Position numbers and translations under genes: made by a program
In this document: positions 10,674 to 19,308 of the stretch, one piece after another
How positions within the stretch are numbered: the stretch's first letter is position 1
Layout: each line of letters begins with the position of its first letter
From: Blastococcus colisei
GTDB taxonomy: Bacteria; Actinomycetota; Actinomycetes; Mycobacteriales; Geodermatophilaceae
Direction: 5' to 3'
DNA length: 64,000 nt
NCBI RefSeq assembly: GCF_006717095.1
Contig: NZ_VFQE01000001.1
Span: 62,001-126,000 of the forward strand
The notes under the pieces: generated by a model
What the model was told of the DNA's origin: nothing
The model's input: only the letters and a program-made list of their open reading frames with translations
Database searches by the model: none

Positions 10674-10701
10674 GCAACCCACGGGTGAGCGGAGAGCGGT
10701 C

Positions 10702-11769
10702 ATGACGAAGCGTGGCGGTCTGGGCCGGGGCCTGGCGGCCCTCATCCCCACCAGCGCGCCGGAGGCGGAGCGTCCGTCCCCCGCGCCCGCTCCGTCGGAG
10801 CCGGCCGGTCCCGCTGTCGCGCTGGTGCCGCCGCCCGCCGCCGCCGAGCCGGCCGAGACGCCGGCCACTCCCGTCACCGTCCCGGCCTTCGGCACGCCGG
10901 TCTCCCCGGTGACACCTCCGTCGGAGGGCGCGATCGGCGTCCCCGGTGCGCAACTGCGCGAGGTGGCGGTGACCTCCGTCGTCCCGAACCCGAAGCAGCC
11001 GCGCCAGGTCTTCGACGACGAGGCGCTGGAGGAGCTCACCCACAGCGTCAAGGAGTTCGGGCTGCTGCAGCCGATCGTCGTCCGGGAGACTCCCCAGGAG
11101 GACGGCGGGGTCGCCTACGAGCTGATCATGGGCGAGCGCCGGCTGCGGGCCGCGCGGGCGGCCGGCCTGGAGACCGTCCCCGCCATCGTCCGCGACACCA
11201 CGGACGACGCGATGCTGCGGGACGCCCTCCTGGAGAACATCCATCGCGTCCAGCTCAACCCGCTGGAGGAGGCCGCTGCCTACCAGCAGCTCCTCGAGGA
11301 GTTCGGCGCCACCCACGAGGAGCTCGCCAGCCGGATCGGCCGGAGCCGCTCGCAGGTCACCAACACCATCCGGCTGATGAAGCTGCCGGTGAAGGTGCAG
11401 ACTCGCGTCGCCGCCGGGGTCATCTCCGCCGGGCACGCCCGGGCGCTGCTCGGGCTCGCGGACGCCGAGGCCCAGGACGCGCTCGCCACCCGCATCGTGG
11501 CCGAGGGCATGTCGGTCCGGGCCACCGAGGAAGCGGTGGCGACGGCTGCCGCCGAGCGGCCCGCCGCCAAGCGCCGGGCCCGCAACATCTCCGCCCCCGG
11601 CGTCGAGGAACTCGGATCCCGGCTCTCCGACCGGTTCGAGACCAGGGTCAAGATCCAGATCGGCCGCTCGAAGGGGAAGATCGTCGTCGAGTTCGGCTCG
11701 GTCGACGATCTGCAACGGATCATCGGCGTCATGGCTCCGGAGATCACCGGGCGCCGTCCGGAGGTCTGA
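10702..11769 (+). CDS. parB: Chromosome partitioning protein ParB
   Basis: A CTP-dependent DNA clamp that loads at parS and spreads along the origin region. It has 355 residues. [16 protein letters not shown] is the ParA-interacting N-terminus, followed by an Ala/Pro linker (about 17-75). The ParB/Srx CTPase core includes [18 protein letters not shown] and the C-motif [13 protein letters not shown]. The helix-turn-helix follows ([20 protein letters not shown]), then a C-terminal dimerisation domain containing [18 protein letters not shown] 10702 has GGAGAG five bases upstream. Five near-perfect target sites lie in this window. Confidence 0.97.
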   Translation: MTKRGGLGRGLAALIPTSAPEAERPSPAPAPSEPAGPAVALVPPPAAAEPAETPATPVTVPAFGTPVSPVTPPSEGAIGVPGAQLREVAVTSVVPNPKQPRQVFDDEALEELTHSVKEFGLLQPIVVRETPQEDGGVAYELIMGERRLRAARAAGLETVPAIVRDTTDDAMLRDALLENIHRVQLNPLEEAAAYQQLLEEFGATHEELASRIGRSRSQVTNTIRLMKLPVKVQTRVAAGVISAGHARALLGLADAEAQDALATRIVAEGMSVRATEEAVATAAAERPAAKRRARNISAPGVEELGSRLSDRFETRVKIQIGRSKGKIVVEFGSVDDLQRIIGVMAPEITGRRPEV

Positions 11770-11827
11770 GCCGCCCTCCCAGTGATGTGTCCGGGGTTAC
11801 GTCACGGACGAATCGTCGGCGCGAGGT

Positions 11828-11909
11828 TGATCAGGTTCCCTGATCAACAAGGGTCCTCCCTCACCGTCGACGGTGAGGGAGCACCACAAACGATCAGGGA
11901 ACCTGATCA
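11828..11909. repeat. Dispersed palindromic repeat family A, copy 1
   Basis: An 82-bp element with perfect 18-base inverted ends (TGATCAGGTTCCCTGATC and its complement) and an inner perfect palindrome (TCCCTCACCGTC/GACGGTGAGGGA). It lies between the convergent ends of parB and ddl, where it could serve both as a terminator. Related 76-bp copies are at 24406-24481 and 36674-36749. It contains no gene and no target duplication I can see. Confidence 0.8.
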
Positions 11910-11924
11910 CCGACCGGAACGGGG

Positions 11925-12920
11925 TCAGCGAAGGATGCCGGCCCGGCGAACGAGCAGGCCGGCGAGGACCTCGCCCAGCTCCAAGCCGGCGGCCTCCACC
12001 GACATCGGGAACATCGAGGTCTCGGTGAGGCCCGGAGAGACGTTCACCTCGAGGAAGTGCACCTCGCCGTCCGGGGAGACGATCGCGTCGGTCCGGGACA
12101 GGTCGGCCAGGCCGAGCGCCTGGTGGACCGTCACGGCCAGCGCGGCGGCACGCTCGGCGACGTCGTCCGCCACCCGGGCCGGCGCGTGGTACTCGGTGAG
12201 GCCGGGGGTGTACCTCGCGGTGTAGTCGAAGACCCCGGAGGCCGGGGCGATCTCGACCGCCGGCAGCGCCTGCGGCCCCTCCCCCAGATCGACGACGGAG
12301 ATCGCCAGCTCGACGCCGTCGACGTAGCGCTCGACCATGACCGTGTCGCCGTAGGCGAAGCAGCTGACCATCGCCGCGGGCAGCTCCTCGACGTTGCTCA
12401 CCTTCTGCACGCCGAGGGCGGAACCGCCCGAGGCCGGCTTCACGATCAGCGGCAGGCCGAGCCGGGCCACCATGAGGTCGAGGACCGCGCCGGCGCCCAG
12501 CTCCCGGAAGGTGCTGTGCGGCAGCGCCACCCAGTCCGGCGTCGCGGCACCGGCAGCCCGCACCACGGACTTGGCCGCCGGCTTGTCCCACGCCAGCCGG
12601 CAGGCGGCGGCCGGCGAACCGACGTAGGCGACGCCGGCCAGGTCCAGGACGGCCCGCAGGGCGCCGTCCTCCCCCGTGGCGCCGTGCAGGGCGATGAAGA
12701 CGGCGTCGGCCGGGGCGGCCGCCAGGCCCGGGAGCAGGTCGGCGTCCGCGTCGCGGATCTCGGCGTCGACCCCGGCCCTGACCAGCTCTTCCCACACCTG
12801 GGTCCCCGACGAGAGACTGACCTCGCGCTCGAAGGTCAGGCCTCCACTGAGGACGACGGCGCGCAGGCCCGAGGGACCGGCGGCATCGGATTCGGGGGAA
12901 GTGGCCGTCGACTCCGTCAT
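11925..12920 (-). CDS. ddl: D-alanine--D-alanine ligase family protein
   Basis: An ATP-grasp enzyme that joins two D-alanines for peptidoglycan precursors. It has 331 residues. The N-terminal domain starts AVVLSGGLTFEREVSLSSG, the Ddl glycine loop. FIALHGATGEDGAL follows, then the ATP-grasp core with PLIVKPASGGSALGVQKV (about 160-177), and a C-terminal metal site FLEVNVSPGLTETSMFP. ATG 12920 overlaps the stop of the upstream aminotransferase by four bases. It may be a second or divergent Ddl rather than the main one, since Ddl also occurs elsewhere in actinomycete genomes. Confidence 0.85.
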   Translation of the reverse strand: MTESTATSPESDAAGPSGLRAVVLSGGLTFEREVSLSSGTQVWEELVRAGVDAEIRDADADLLPGLAAAPADAVFIALHGATGEDGALRAVLDLAGVAYVGSPAAACRLAWDKPAAKSVVRAAGAATPDWVALPHSTFRELGAGAVLDLMVARLGLPLIVKPASGGSALGVQKVSNVEELPAAMVSCFAYGDTVMVERYVDGVELAISVVDLGEGPQALPAVEIAPASGVFDYTARYTPGLTEYHAPARVADDVAERAAALAVTVHQALGLADLSRTDAIVSPDGEVHFLEVNVSPGLTETSMFPMSVEAAGLELGEVLAGLLVRRAGILR

Positions 12921-14338
12921 GCCCGTCCGTCCTCGTAGGTATCGCTGTTGGCGGGCCCGACGATCGTCTCGGCGTCGTGGCCGGACTTGATCGCCCGGAA
13001 CGTACCGGTGTCGACGGGGTCGAACGTGGAATGCAGGTCGAGCTCGGCCTCGATGACGCGGGCCAGCCGGCGCACGCCCTCGCGGATCTGGTCGGGCTCG
13101 GGATAGCAGTAGGACAGCCGCATGTACTCCCGGCCGTTGCCGTCGGCGAAGAAACCGATGCCGGGCACGTAGGCCACGTGCGCGTTGACCGCGCGGGGCT
13201 GCATGAGCTTGGCGTCCAGCCCCGGCGGCAGCTTGAGCCAGACGTAGAAGCCGCCGTCGGGCCGGGTCCACGCGGTGCCCGCGGGCATGAGCGCGGCCAG
13301 CGACTCCAGGGTGGCGTCCCGGCGCTCGCGGTAGAGCTCGGTGAACAGCTTGATCTGCTCGCGCCAGGGCTGGGTGTCCAGGTACCGGGCGACGGCGTAC
13401 TGCGTCAGCGACGGCGGGCAGAGCACCTGCGCCTCGGTGGCCAGCACGAGCTTCTCCCGGACGGCGAGCGGTGCGAGCACCCAACCCACCCGCAGACCCG
13501 GTGAGAACGTCTTGGAGAAGGAGCCGAGGTAGATGACCCGCTGGTTGTTGCGGGCCCGCAGCGCACGCAACGGTTCGTGCTCGAATCCGAGCAGACCGTA
13601 GGGGTTGTCCTCGATGACGAGCAGGTCGAACTGCTCGGCGAGCGCCATGATCGCCTCGCGGCGCGGCTCCGACAGCGTGACGCCCGCCGGGTTGTGGAAG
13701 TTCGGCACCGTGTAGAGGAACTTCACGCGGTCGCCGTTGGCGCGGCAGTCGATGAGCGCTTCTTCCAGCGCCTCCGGGATCAGCCCGTGGTCATCCATCG
13801 CGACGTGCCGGACCCGGGCCTGGGCGGCCTGGAAGACGCCCAGGGCGCCGACATAGGAGGGACCCTCGGCCAGGATCACGTCACCGGGGTCGATGAAGAC
13901 GCGGGTCACCAGGTCCAGGCCCTGCTGGGAGCCGACGGTGACGACGACCTCGCTGGGCGAGGCATCGGTGATGCCCTCCAGGGCCATGACGTCGCAGATC
14001 CGCTCGCGCAGCCGTGGGTCGCCCTGACCCGACCCGTACTGCAGGGTCTGCGCGCCCATGCCGGAGACGAGCTCGCCGATCATCGAGCCCACCGCGTCCA
14101 GCGGGAGGGCGGTGACCGCAGGCATGCCGCCCGCCAGGGAGACGACCTCCGGTCGGCTCACGACGGAGAAGAGTGCCCGGATCTCCGAGCTCTTCATGCC
14201 GTGCGTGCGTGCTGCGTACCGGTCGGCCAGGGGATCGAGCCGCGGATGCCGCGGGACGACGTGGGGATGCGCACCGTGCGTCAGGTGCGTTCCCGGCTGA
14301 CCGGGACCGGCGGGTGAGCCGGGCGGGGTGGTGGGCAC
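12917..14338 (-). CDS. PLP-dependent aminotransferase (class I/II, 2-aminoadipate type)
   Basis: A fold-type I aminotransferase. It has 473 residues; the catalytic fold begins near MKSSEIRALFSVV (about residue 48), after a Pro/His-rich extension. SLAGGMPA, LQYGSGQGDPRLRERI, VTVGSQQGLDLVTRVF, YTVPNFHNPAGVTLS and the PLP lysine in GSFSKTFSPGLRVGW (about 280-294) are family motifs shared with LysN-like and MocR-domain aminotransferases. There is no N-terminal DNA-binding domain. It is translationally coupled to ddl (ATGA overlap), which suggests a link to cell-wall amino acids, but the substrate cannot be read from the sequence. The GTG 14338 start is uncertain. Confidence 0.88.
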   Translation of the reverse strand: MPTTPPGSPAGPGQPGTHLTHGAHPHVVPRHPRLDPLADRYAARTHGMKSSEIRALFSVVSRPEVVSLAGGMPAVTALPLDAVGSMIGELVSGMGAQTLQYGSGQGDPRLRERICDVMALEGITDASPSEVVVTVGSQQGLDLVTRVFIDPGDVILAEGPSYVGALGVFQAAQARVRHVAMDDHGLIPEALEEALIDCRANGDRVKFLYTVPNFHNPAGVTLSEPRREAIMALAEQFDLLVIEDNPYGLLGFEHEPLRALRARNNQRVIYLGSFSKTFSPGLRVGWVLAPLAVREKLVLATEAQVLCPPSLTQYAVARYLDTQPWREQIKLFTELYRERRDATLESLAALMPAGTAWTRPDGGFYVWLKLPPGLDAKLMQPRAVNAHVAYVPGIGFFADGNGREYMRLSYCYPEPDQIREGVRRLARVIEAELDLHSTFDPVDTGTFRAIKSGHDAETIVGPANSDTYEDGRA

Positions 14339-14414
14339 CTTCCGAGTGTAAGGACGGAACCTAGGCGGGCGAGCGTGCCGCCCGGATCAACTGGACTGCA
14401 CCGGGCCGTCGGCC

Positions 14415-14515
14415 CGAGTGGGCCCCGGAGGGGTCCGCGCAGGGACGACTCAGCGGCTCAACGCATCGAGGGAACGGCACCTGGCCGCGGTGCGATCCGG
14501 AGGATCGCATTGTCA
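14415..14515. repeat. Dispersed repeat family B, copy 2 (3' of cwlM)
   Basis: About 101 bp sharing ordered blocks with 3511-3608. It ends in the hairpin GCGATCC-GGA-GGATCGC (14492-14508) followed by ATTGTCA. As in copy 1 it lies just past the stop of a minus-strand gene. Stem sequence differs from copy 1 at paired positions, so pairing is preserved. Confidence 0.65.
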
Positions 14516-14524
14516 CAGCTCAGA

Positions 14525-15709
14525 TCACGGAGCCGGCAGCACGAAGGTGCCCGTGGGCGGATCTGCTTCTGCGGGCAGGTAGAGGCGCTGGACGGCGGCG
14601 AGGACAGCGGAGGCGATGGCGCTGCGGACGCGGGCGTCGAGGAGCAGCAGCCGGTCGACCGGGTGGGAGAGGTAGCCGCAGTCCAGGCGGACCGCCGGCA
14701 TCCGGGTCATCCGCAGGAGGTCCCACGTCTTGGGGTGCGAGCCGAGGTCGAGCATGCCGGTGCGGGCGAGGACCTCACGGCGGGCCAGGTTGGCGAACTG
14801 CTCGCCGACGGTGGACGAGGGGCCGGAACCCGTGCCGTAGTAGTAGCTGGCCACCCCGCGCGCGTGCTCGGAGCTGTGCGCGTCGAGGTGCAGGGCGATG
14901 AACAGGTCGGCGCGGGCGTCGTTCGCGAACGCGGTGCGCTCGGCCGGCGACGGGTTCTGGTGCCGGCCGCGGGTGAGGTAGACCGTCGCGCCGGCTGCGG
15001 CGAGCCGGCCCTCGATGCGCGAGGCGAGGTCGAAGACCAGGTCGGACTCGGTGGTCTCCCCCTCGGTGCAGCCGGCGTCCTCGCCGCCGTGCCCCGGATC
15101 GACCACGATGCGCCGGCCGATCAGGTGCGGCCCGCTCTCGACGAGGGAGGCGCTCTGCCGGAGGAGCTGCGGCCGCCCGCCGGTGACCTTGCGGCCCAAC
15201 TGGCGGAGGGCACGCAGGGTGGCCGGGCCGCAGGTGCCGTCGGCGGTGAGACCGTAGTCGCGCTGGAAGGCGCGGAGACCGGTCTCGGTCTCGGCGCCGA
15301 ACACCCCGTCGACCGGGCCGGCGTCGTAGCCGAGCTCGTGCACCCGCTCCTGCAGGCTGATCACGTCGTCCCCGCGGACCGGCCGCTCGGGGTCGTAGCG
15401 CAGCAGCCGGTCACCCAGTGACCAGCGGGCCTCGTTCAGCGCCCGGTAGGTCTCCTCGCCCACGCGCCCGTCCACGGACAGGCCACGGTTCTGCTGGAAA
15501 TGCCGGACCGCCAGTTCCGTCGCGTCGTCGAAGACCGCGGAGTCGAGCGCGACGTCGGGGAGCGTGGCCATGGCCTGCGGGGGGCGGGGAGTGGCGGCGC
15601 CGTCTCCGTCGGGCAGCAGGCCCAGGCTGCGGAGCGCCGTCTGTACGTCCGCGACGGCGGCCCCTCGGTCCCCGAGCCTCAGGATCTGCATACGGCTGTC
15701 GGTTCCCAT
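14525..15709 (-). CDS. cwlM: N-acetylmuramoyl-L-alanine amidase family protein, CwlM-like
   Basis: It has 394 residues: two peptidoglycan-binding repeats (about 8-85, LGDRGAAVADVQTALRSLG; and about 115-175, QERVHELGYDAGPVDGVFG) and an Amidase_3 domain (about 205-385) with VVDPGHGGEDAG, ESDLVFDLASRI and FIALHLDAHSS. There is no signal peptide, so it should stay cytoplasmic. In M. tuberculosis the protein at this position, CwlM, is a regulator of MurA rather than a lytic enzyme. The final motif reads LDCGYLSHP, with Asp where active amidases have Glu. ATG 15709 has a GGAG site seven bases upstream. Position next to trxA/trxB matches mycobacteria. Confidence 0.88.
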   Translation of the reverse strand: MGTDSRMQILRLGDRGAAVADVQTALRSLGLLPDGDGAATPRPPQAMATLPDVALDSAVFDDATELAVRHFQQNRGLSVDGRVGEETYRALNEARWSLGDRLLRYDPERPVRGDDVISLQERVHELGYDAGPVDGVFGAETETGLRAFQRDYGLTADGTCGPATLRALRQLGRKVTGGRPQLLRQSASLVESGPHLIGRRIVVDPGHGGEDAGCTEGETTESDLVFDLASRIEGRLAAAGATVYLTRGRHQNPSPAERTAFANDARADLFIALHLDAHSSEHARGVASYYYGTGSGPSSTVGEQFANLARREVLARTGMLDLGSHPKTWDLLRMTRMPAVRLDCGYLSHPVDRLLLLDARVRSAIASAVLAAVQRLYLPAEADPPTGTFVLPAP

Positions 15710-15811
15710 CACAGCTCCGCTGGGGAACTCGAAAACTCCGCCGTTCTCGTCATCGTGCCCCGATTGTCGTCCCTGTCGGACGGCGCGGCCCATCGGGGGC
15801 CACTCCAACGG

Positions 15812-15851
15812 CGTCGGGCCCATCCGTCCGGGTGGACGAATGGGCCCGACG
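15812..15851 (-). terminator. Hairpin terminator after trxA
   Basis: A long GC-rich stem, CGTCGGGCCCATTCGTCC pairing with GGACGGATGGGCCCGACG (one mismatch) around a short loop. It lies 107 bases after the trxA stop and before cwlM. No U-run follows, as is common in actinomycetes. Confidence 0.6.
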
Positions 15852-15958
15852 GTCACGCTCTGGAACGGCCACCCTTCAGGGGCCCGCGCCGAGCGTGCGA
15901 GAGAAAGGACCTCGTCCTCCTCACCCCTCGCAACTTGCGGCGAGCCTCGGGACGAGGC

Positions 15959-16285
15959 CTAGAGGTAGTCGGCGAGGTCGTTGAGGATCGCGCCCTTGGG
16001 CTTGGCGCCGATGATGCTCTTCACCGGCTTGCCACCCTGGAAGACCGTCATGGTCGGGATCGACATGACCTGGTAGTCGCGGGCGATCTGCGGGTTCTCG
16101 TCGATGTTGAGCTTGGCGATGGTCAGCTTGTCGCCGTGCTCGGCGGCGATCTCCTCGAGGACGGGGGCGACCATCTTGCAGGGGCCGCACCACTCCGCCC
16201 AGAAGTCCACGAGCACGGGCTTGTCGCTGCCCAGCACGTCGCTGGCGAAGCTGGTGTCGGTGACCGTCACGGTGTTGCCTGCCAT
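15959..16285 (-). CDS. trxA: Thioredoxin
   Basis: A small cytoplasmic disulfide reductant, 108 residues. The active site WAEWCGPCKM is at about 29-38, with the cis-proline region MSIPTMTVFQGG at about 75. It is recycled by the thioredoxin reductase encoded just upstream (74-base gap), and the two are likely transcribed together from the trxB promoter. The ATG has a GAGGGAGAA ribosome site. Confidence 0.97.
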   Translation of the reverse strand: MAGNTVTVTDTSFASDVLGSDKPVLVDFWAEWCGPCKMVAPVLEEIAAEHGDKLTIAKLNIDENPQIARDYQVMSIPTMTVFQGGKPVKSIIGAKPKGAILNDLADYL

Positions 16286-16359
16286 CGGTCGTTCTCCCTC
16301 TCGTTCGCTTGCTCGAAGTCCTGTGGGGTCAACCCGCAGGTGGGTGGTTGTATGCCCGC

Positions 16360-17370
16360 TCAGCGCTCGTCGAACGTCTCGGCGAGCCAGCGCTCGGCGT
16401 CGATCGCCGCGGCCGCGCCGGTGCCGGCCGAGGTGATGGCCTGCCGGTAGATGTGGTCGACGACGTCACCGCAGGCGAACACACCGTCGATGTTGGTGCG
16501 GGTGCTGGGGTGCTCGACCTGGATGTACCCCGCGTCGTCCAGCTTGAGCTGGCCGGCGAACAGTTCGCTGCGTGGGTCGTGCCCGATCGCGACGAACAGG
16601 CCGCTGACCGGCAGCGTCTCGGTGCTGCCGTTCTCGACGTCGCTGATCTGGACGCCGTCCACGGTGCTGTCACCGAGGACGTCGGTGACCTGCTTGCCCA
16701 GCGCCCAGCGGATCTTCTCGTTGTCCTGCGCCCGCTTCACCATGATCTTGGAGGCACGGAGCTCGTTGCGCCGGTGGACGACGGTGACGCTCTTGGCGAA
16801 GCGGGTGAGGAAGGTGGCCTCCTCCATCGCCGAGTCACCGCCACCGACCACGACGATGTCCTGGTCGCGGAAGAAGAAGCCGTCACAGGTCGCGCACGCC
16901 GAGACGCCGCGGCCCAGCAGGCGCTGCTCGTTCTCCAGCCCCAGGTACCGGTACTTGGACCCGGTGGCGACGATGACGGCGTGGGCGCGGTGGACCTCGC
17001 TGCCGACCTTGACGATCTTGGGCTCGGCGGTGAGGTCGACCTCGGTGACGTCGCGCGGCTCCAGCTGGGCGCCGAACTTCTCGGCCTGGGTTCGCATGTC
17101 GTCCATGAGCTGCGGACCCTGGATGCCCTCCGGGAAACCGGGGAAGTTCTCCACCTCGGTGGTGGTCATCAGCGCGCCGCCGAACTGCGAGCCCTCGAAC
17201 ACCAACGGGTGGAGGTTCGCTCGGGCGGCGTACGTGGCCGCGGTGTACCCGGCCGGTCCGGACCCGATGATGATCAGGTCGCGGATGCCGTCGTGCTCGG
17301 CGGGCGGGATCACGGGGTTCTCGATCTCGCCCGTCGTCACGGCGGGACCGGGGGTTGGGGAGTCAGTCAC
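16360..17370 (-). CDS. trxB: Thioredoxin-disulfide reductase
   Basis: An FAD enzyme that passes electrons from NADPH to thioredoxin. It has 336 residues from the chosen start. The FAD motif is [20 protein letters not shown] (about 32-51). The redox pair is in [13 protein letters not shown], the NADPH motif is [16 protein letters not shown], and [10 protein letters not shown] is the second FAD motif. I place the start at GTG 17370 because an upstream GTG at 17409 lies inside a SigR-type promoter and would not be in the transcript. The leader would then be only a few bases. Confidence 0.94.
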   Translation of the reverse strand: MTDSPTPGPAVTTGEIENPVIPPAEHDGIRDLIIIGSGPAGYTAATYAARANLHPLVFEGSQFGGALMTTTEVENFPGFPEGIQGPQLMDDMRTQAEKFGAQLEPRDVTEVDLTAEPKIVKVGSEVHRAHAVIVATGSKYRYLGLENEQRLLGRGVSACATCDGFFFRDQDIVVVGGGDSAMEEATFLTRFAKSVTVVHRRNELRASKIMVKRAQDNEKIRWALGKQVTDVLGDSTVDGVQISDVENGSTETLPVSGLFVAIGHDPRSELFAGQLKLDDAGYIQVEHPSTRTNIDGVFACGDVVDHIYRQAITSAGTGAAAAIDAERWLAETFDER

Positions 17371-17379
17371 GGGCGGCAC

Positions 17380-17406
17380 AACGAGGATCGTAGGGGGAGC
17401 ATTCCC
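17380..17406 (-). promoter_or_regulatory. SigR/SigH-type promoter of trxB
   Basis: Reading on the minus strand, GGGAAT (17406-17401) is followed by exactly 18 bases and GTT (17382-17380). This is the consensus of actinobacterial disulfide-stress sigma factors (SigR of Streptomyces, SigH of Mycobacterium), known to drive trxB-trxA operons. The expected transcript start is 5-8 bases further, next to the GTG at 17370. Confidence 0.75.
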
Positions 17407-17457
17407 CACGGCCGGCGTCCAGAGGCTCGCCCGTCCCGGGGAGGACGGCGTCCTCCT

Positions 17458-19308
17458 TCAGCCGGCCGCCTGGACGGTGACCTCGGCGATGTCGGCCGAG
17501 AAGCCGCCCTCGCTGGGCACCAGGCCGGTGAACCAGACCAGCACGTACTGCCCGGTGACCGGCTCCTCGAAGACGAGCTGCGTCTCCTCCTGCAGCTCAC
17601 CTGCGGCGGCGACGTCGAAGGCGTCGACGCTCCCGCCCGCCGAGTCGGCGGTGCGGATCTCGACGGTGGCGCCGGGCGAGGTGCTGGTGACCGTGACCGC
17701 CCCGAGTTCCTGGGCGGAGCCCAGGTCGAGCAGCAGGCCTACGCCGTCCTTGAGGTTGCCGAAGGCCGGTGAGCCCCGGTACTCGTAGGTCGACCAGGAT
17801 GTCGCGGGGTCGCCGTCGAAGGCGAGCGGCACGTCGTCGGGATGGTCGGGGTCACCGTCGCCCTGGGGGTCGAACACGTCGCCGCCGACGATCGGAACGG
17901 CCGCGCCCGCCTCGACGGGGGAGCCGGTCTCCGAGCCCTGCGCGGGGGCACTCACCGACGGGGTCGAGCCAGGCGTCTCGTCCACCTCACCGGCCACCGA
18001 GATGACGCCCTTGCCGAACCACCACGCCAGCGCCACCACCACGAGCAGGGCGAGCAGTGGCAGGCCGAAGACCACGAGGCGGTGCCGCGTGGCCCCGTCC
18101 TCGTCGATGTCGTTCTCCCCGGTGAGGGGTTCCTCGTACCGGCCGTCGTATCCGTCGTACCCGTCGTCGAGCACGTCGAGCGGCTCGTCGTCGAAGCGAG
18201 TGGGCGGGGAAGGGAATGCCGACCCGGCGTAGGCACCGGCGGCCGGGGTGACGGAACCGGCCGCGATCGTGTCACCGCCGAGGGCACCGGGAGGGACGGC
18301 GGTGCCGGTGACCGGTCGCACCGGCGGGACCGGGGGCAGTGTCTGCGGGTTCAGGCGGACCGGCTCGCCGTCGGGCGCCACCTGGGGGCGCGCGGGCGCG
18401 TCGGGGTGGTCGGAGGCCTGATCGGGCCGGCGATCGCGCAGGCGACGCAACCAGCCGCTGTCGGTCTCCTCGGCCCGGGCCGCCGCCGACATCGGGCCCG
18501 AGCGGGAGCGCTCGGCCAGCAGCGAGGCCATGGCGGCCACGCTGGACAGACCCTGGCCGGGCTCGGTCGACCGGGCCCGGCGCACCAGCGCGACGAGGTC
18601 CGACGGTCCGGTGAGCCGACGCTGTCCGGGCTGAGCCGGGTCGAGGCCGGTCAGGCACGCCTCCAGCAGCGCGCCCAGCGCGGCGATGTCGCCGTCGATG
18701 GTCCCGGTGGCGGCGGGAACCGCTCGCAGGCCCACCAGCCCGTTGGGGCGCAGCACGACGTTGTCCGGGGTGAGCCCACCGACGGCGAGGCCGACCCGGT
18801 GCGCCTCGGCCACGCCCTCGGCCAGGCGGCGCAGCACGGTCCGGACCTCCCGGTCGGGCATGGGCCCGCGGGTGAGGCGCTCGGCCAGGGTCTCGCCGTC
18901 GATCCACTCGTTGACGACGTAGGCGGCGCTGCCGGCCGCCCCCCCACCCACGGTGTCGCCGCCCGGCCCACCCCCGATGCCTTCGGAGGCGTCGTAGACC
19001 ATCGCCAGGGCGGGAGTGGCCAGCCCGCCGGCGGTGAGGGCGCGGCTGATCCACGCGTGCGCGGCCTGGCCGGCCGGGGTGTGCACCCGGATGGCCACGT
19101 CGCGGTTGAGGACGCGGTCCTTGGCCCGCCAGCACTGGATGACGCCCGTCGGCGTCGGCTCGTCGGCGCCGATCTGGTCGAGCGGCCGGTAGCGGTCGGG
19201 AAGGCCGGTGGTCGTCGATGTCATCGACACTGTCGACCCCCTGTCCTGTTGCGGCCGCCGGCGCGTGCGCTCCGACGGTGGCGACGCATCCCCCGAGGGA
19301 TCGGTCAT
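17458..19308 (-). CDS. Membrane pseudokinase with extracellular discoidin-like domain
   Basis: It has 616 residues. Residues about 40-275 have a Ser/Thr-kinase-like fold, but key residues are lost: the VAIK lysine is Arg (DVAIRVHT), the catalytic HRD loop reads VGGLTPDNVV without His or Asp, and no DFG is visible. A Pro/Asp-rich linker follows, then one membrane helix at about 409-431 (LVVFGLPLLALLVVVALAWW) and an outer domain resembling a discoidin/F5-8C beta-sandwich (LAFDGDPATSWSTYEY). In M. tuberculosis these parts are fused to MurJ (MviN), where the phosphorylated pseudokinase binds FhaA. Here they form a separate gene whose ATG overlaps the murJ stop by four bases. Confidence 0.88.
   Translation of the reverse strand: MTDPSGDASPPSERTRRRPQQDRGSTVSMTSTTTGLPDRYRPLDQIGADEPTPTGVIQCWRAKDRVLNRDVAIRVHTPAGQAAHAWISRALTAGGLATPALAMVYDASEGIGGGPGGDTVGGGAAGSAAYVVNEWIDGETLAERLTRGPMPDREVRTVLRRLAEGVAEAHRVGLAVGGLTPDNVVLRPNGLVGLRAVPAATGTIDGDIAALGALLEACLTGLDPAQPGQRRLTGPSDLVALVRRARSTEPGQGLSSVAAMASLLAERSRSGPMSAAARAEETDSGWLRRLRDRRPDQASDHPDAPARPQVAPDGEPVRLNPQTLPPVPPVRPVTGTAVPPGALGGDTIAAGSVTPAAGAYAGSAFPSPPTRFDDEPLDVLDDGYDGYDGRYEEPLTGENDIDEDGATRHRLVVFGLPLLALLVVVALAWWFGKGVISVAGEVDETPGSTPSVSAPAQGSETGSPVEAGAAVPIVGGDVFDPQGDGDPDHPDDVPLAFDGDPATSWSTYEYRGSPAFGNLKDGVGLLLDLGSAQELGAVTVTSTSPGATVEIRTADSAGGSVDAFDVAAAGELQEETQLVFEEPVTGQYVLVWFTGLVPSEGGFSADIAEVTVQAAG

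Noticed and set aside
17458-19308. Active Ser/Thr protein kinase
   Set aside because: The VAIK Lys, HRD and DFG motifs are all absent or changed, so it is annotated as a pseudokinase.
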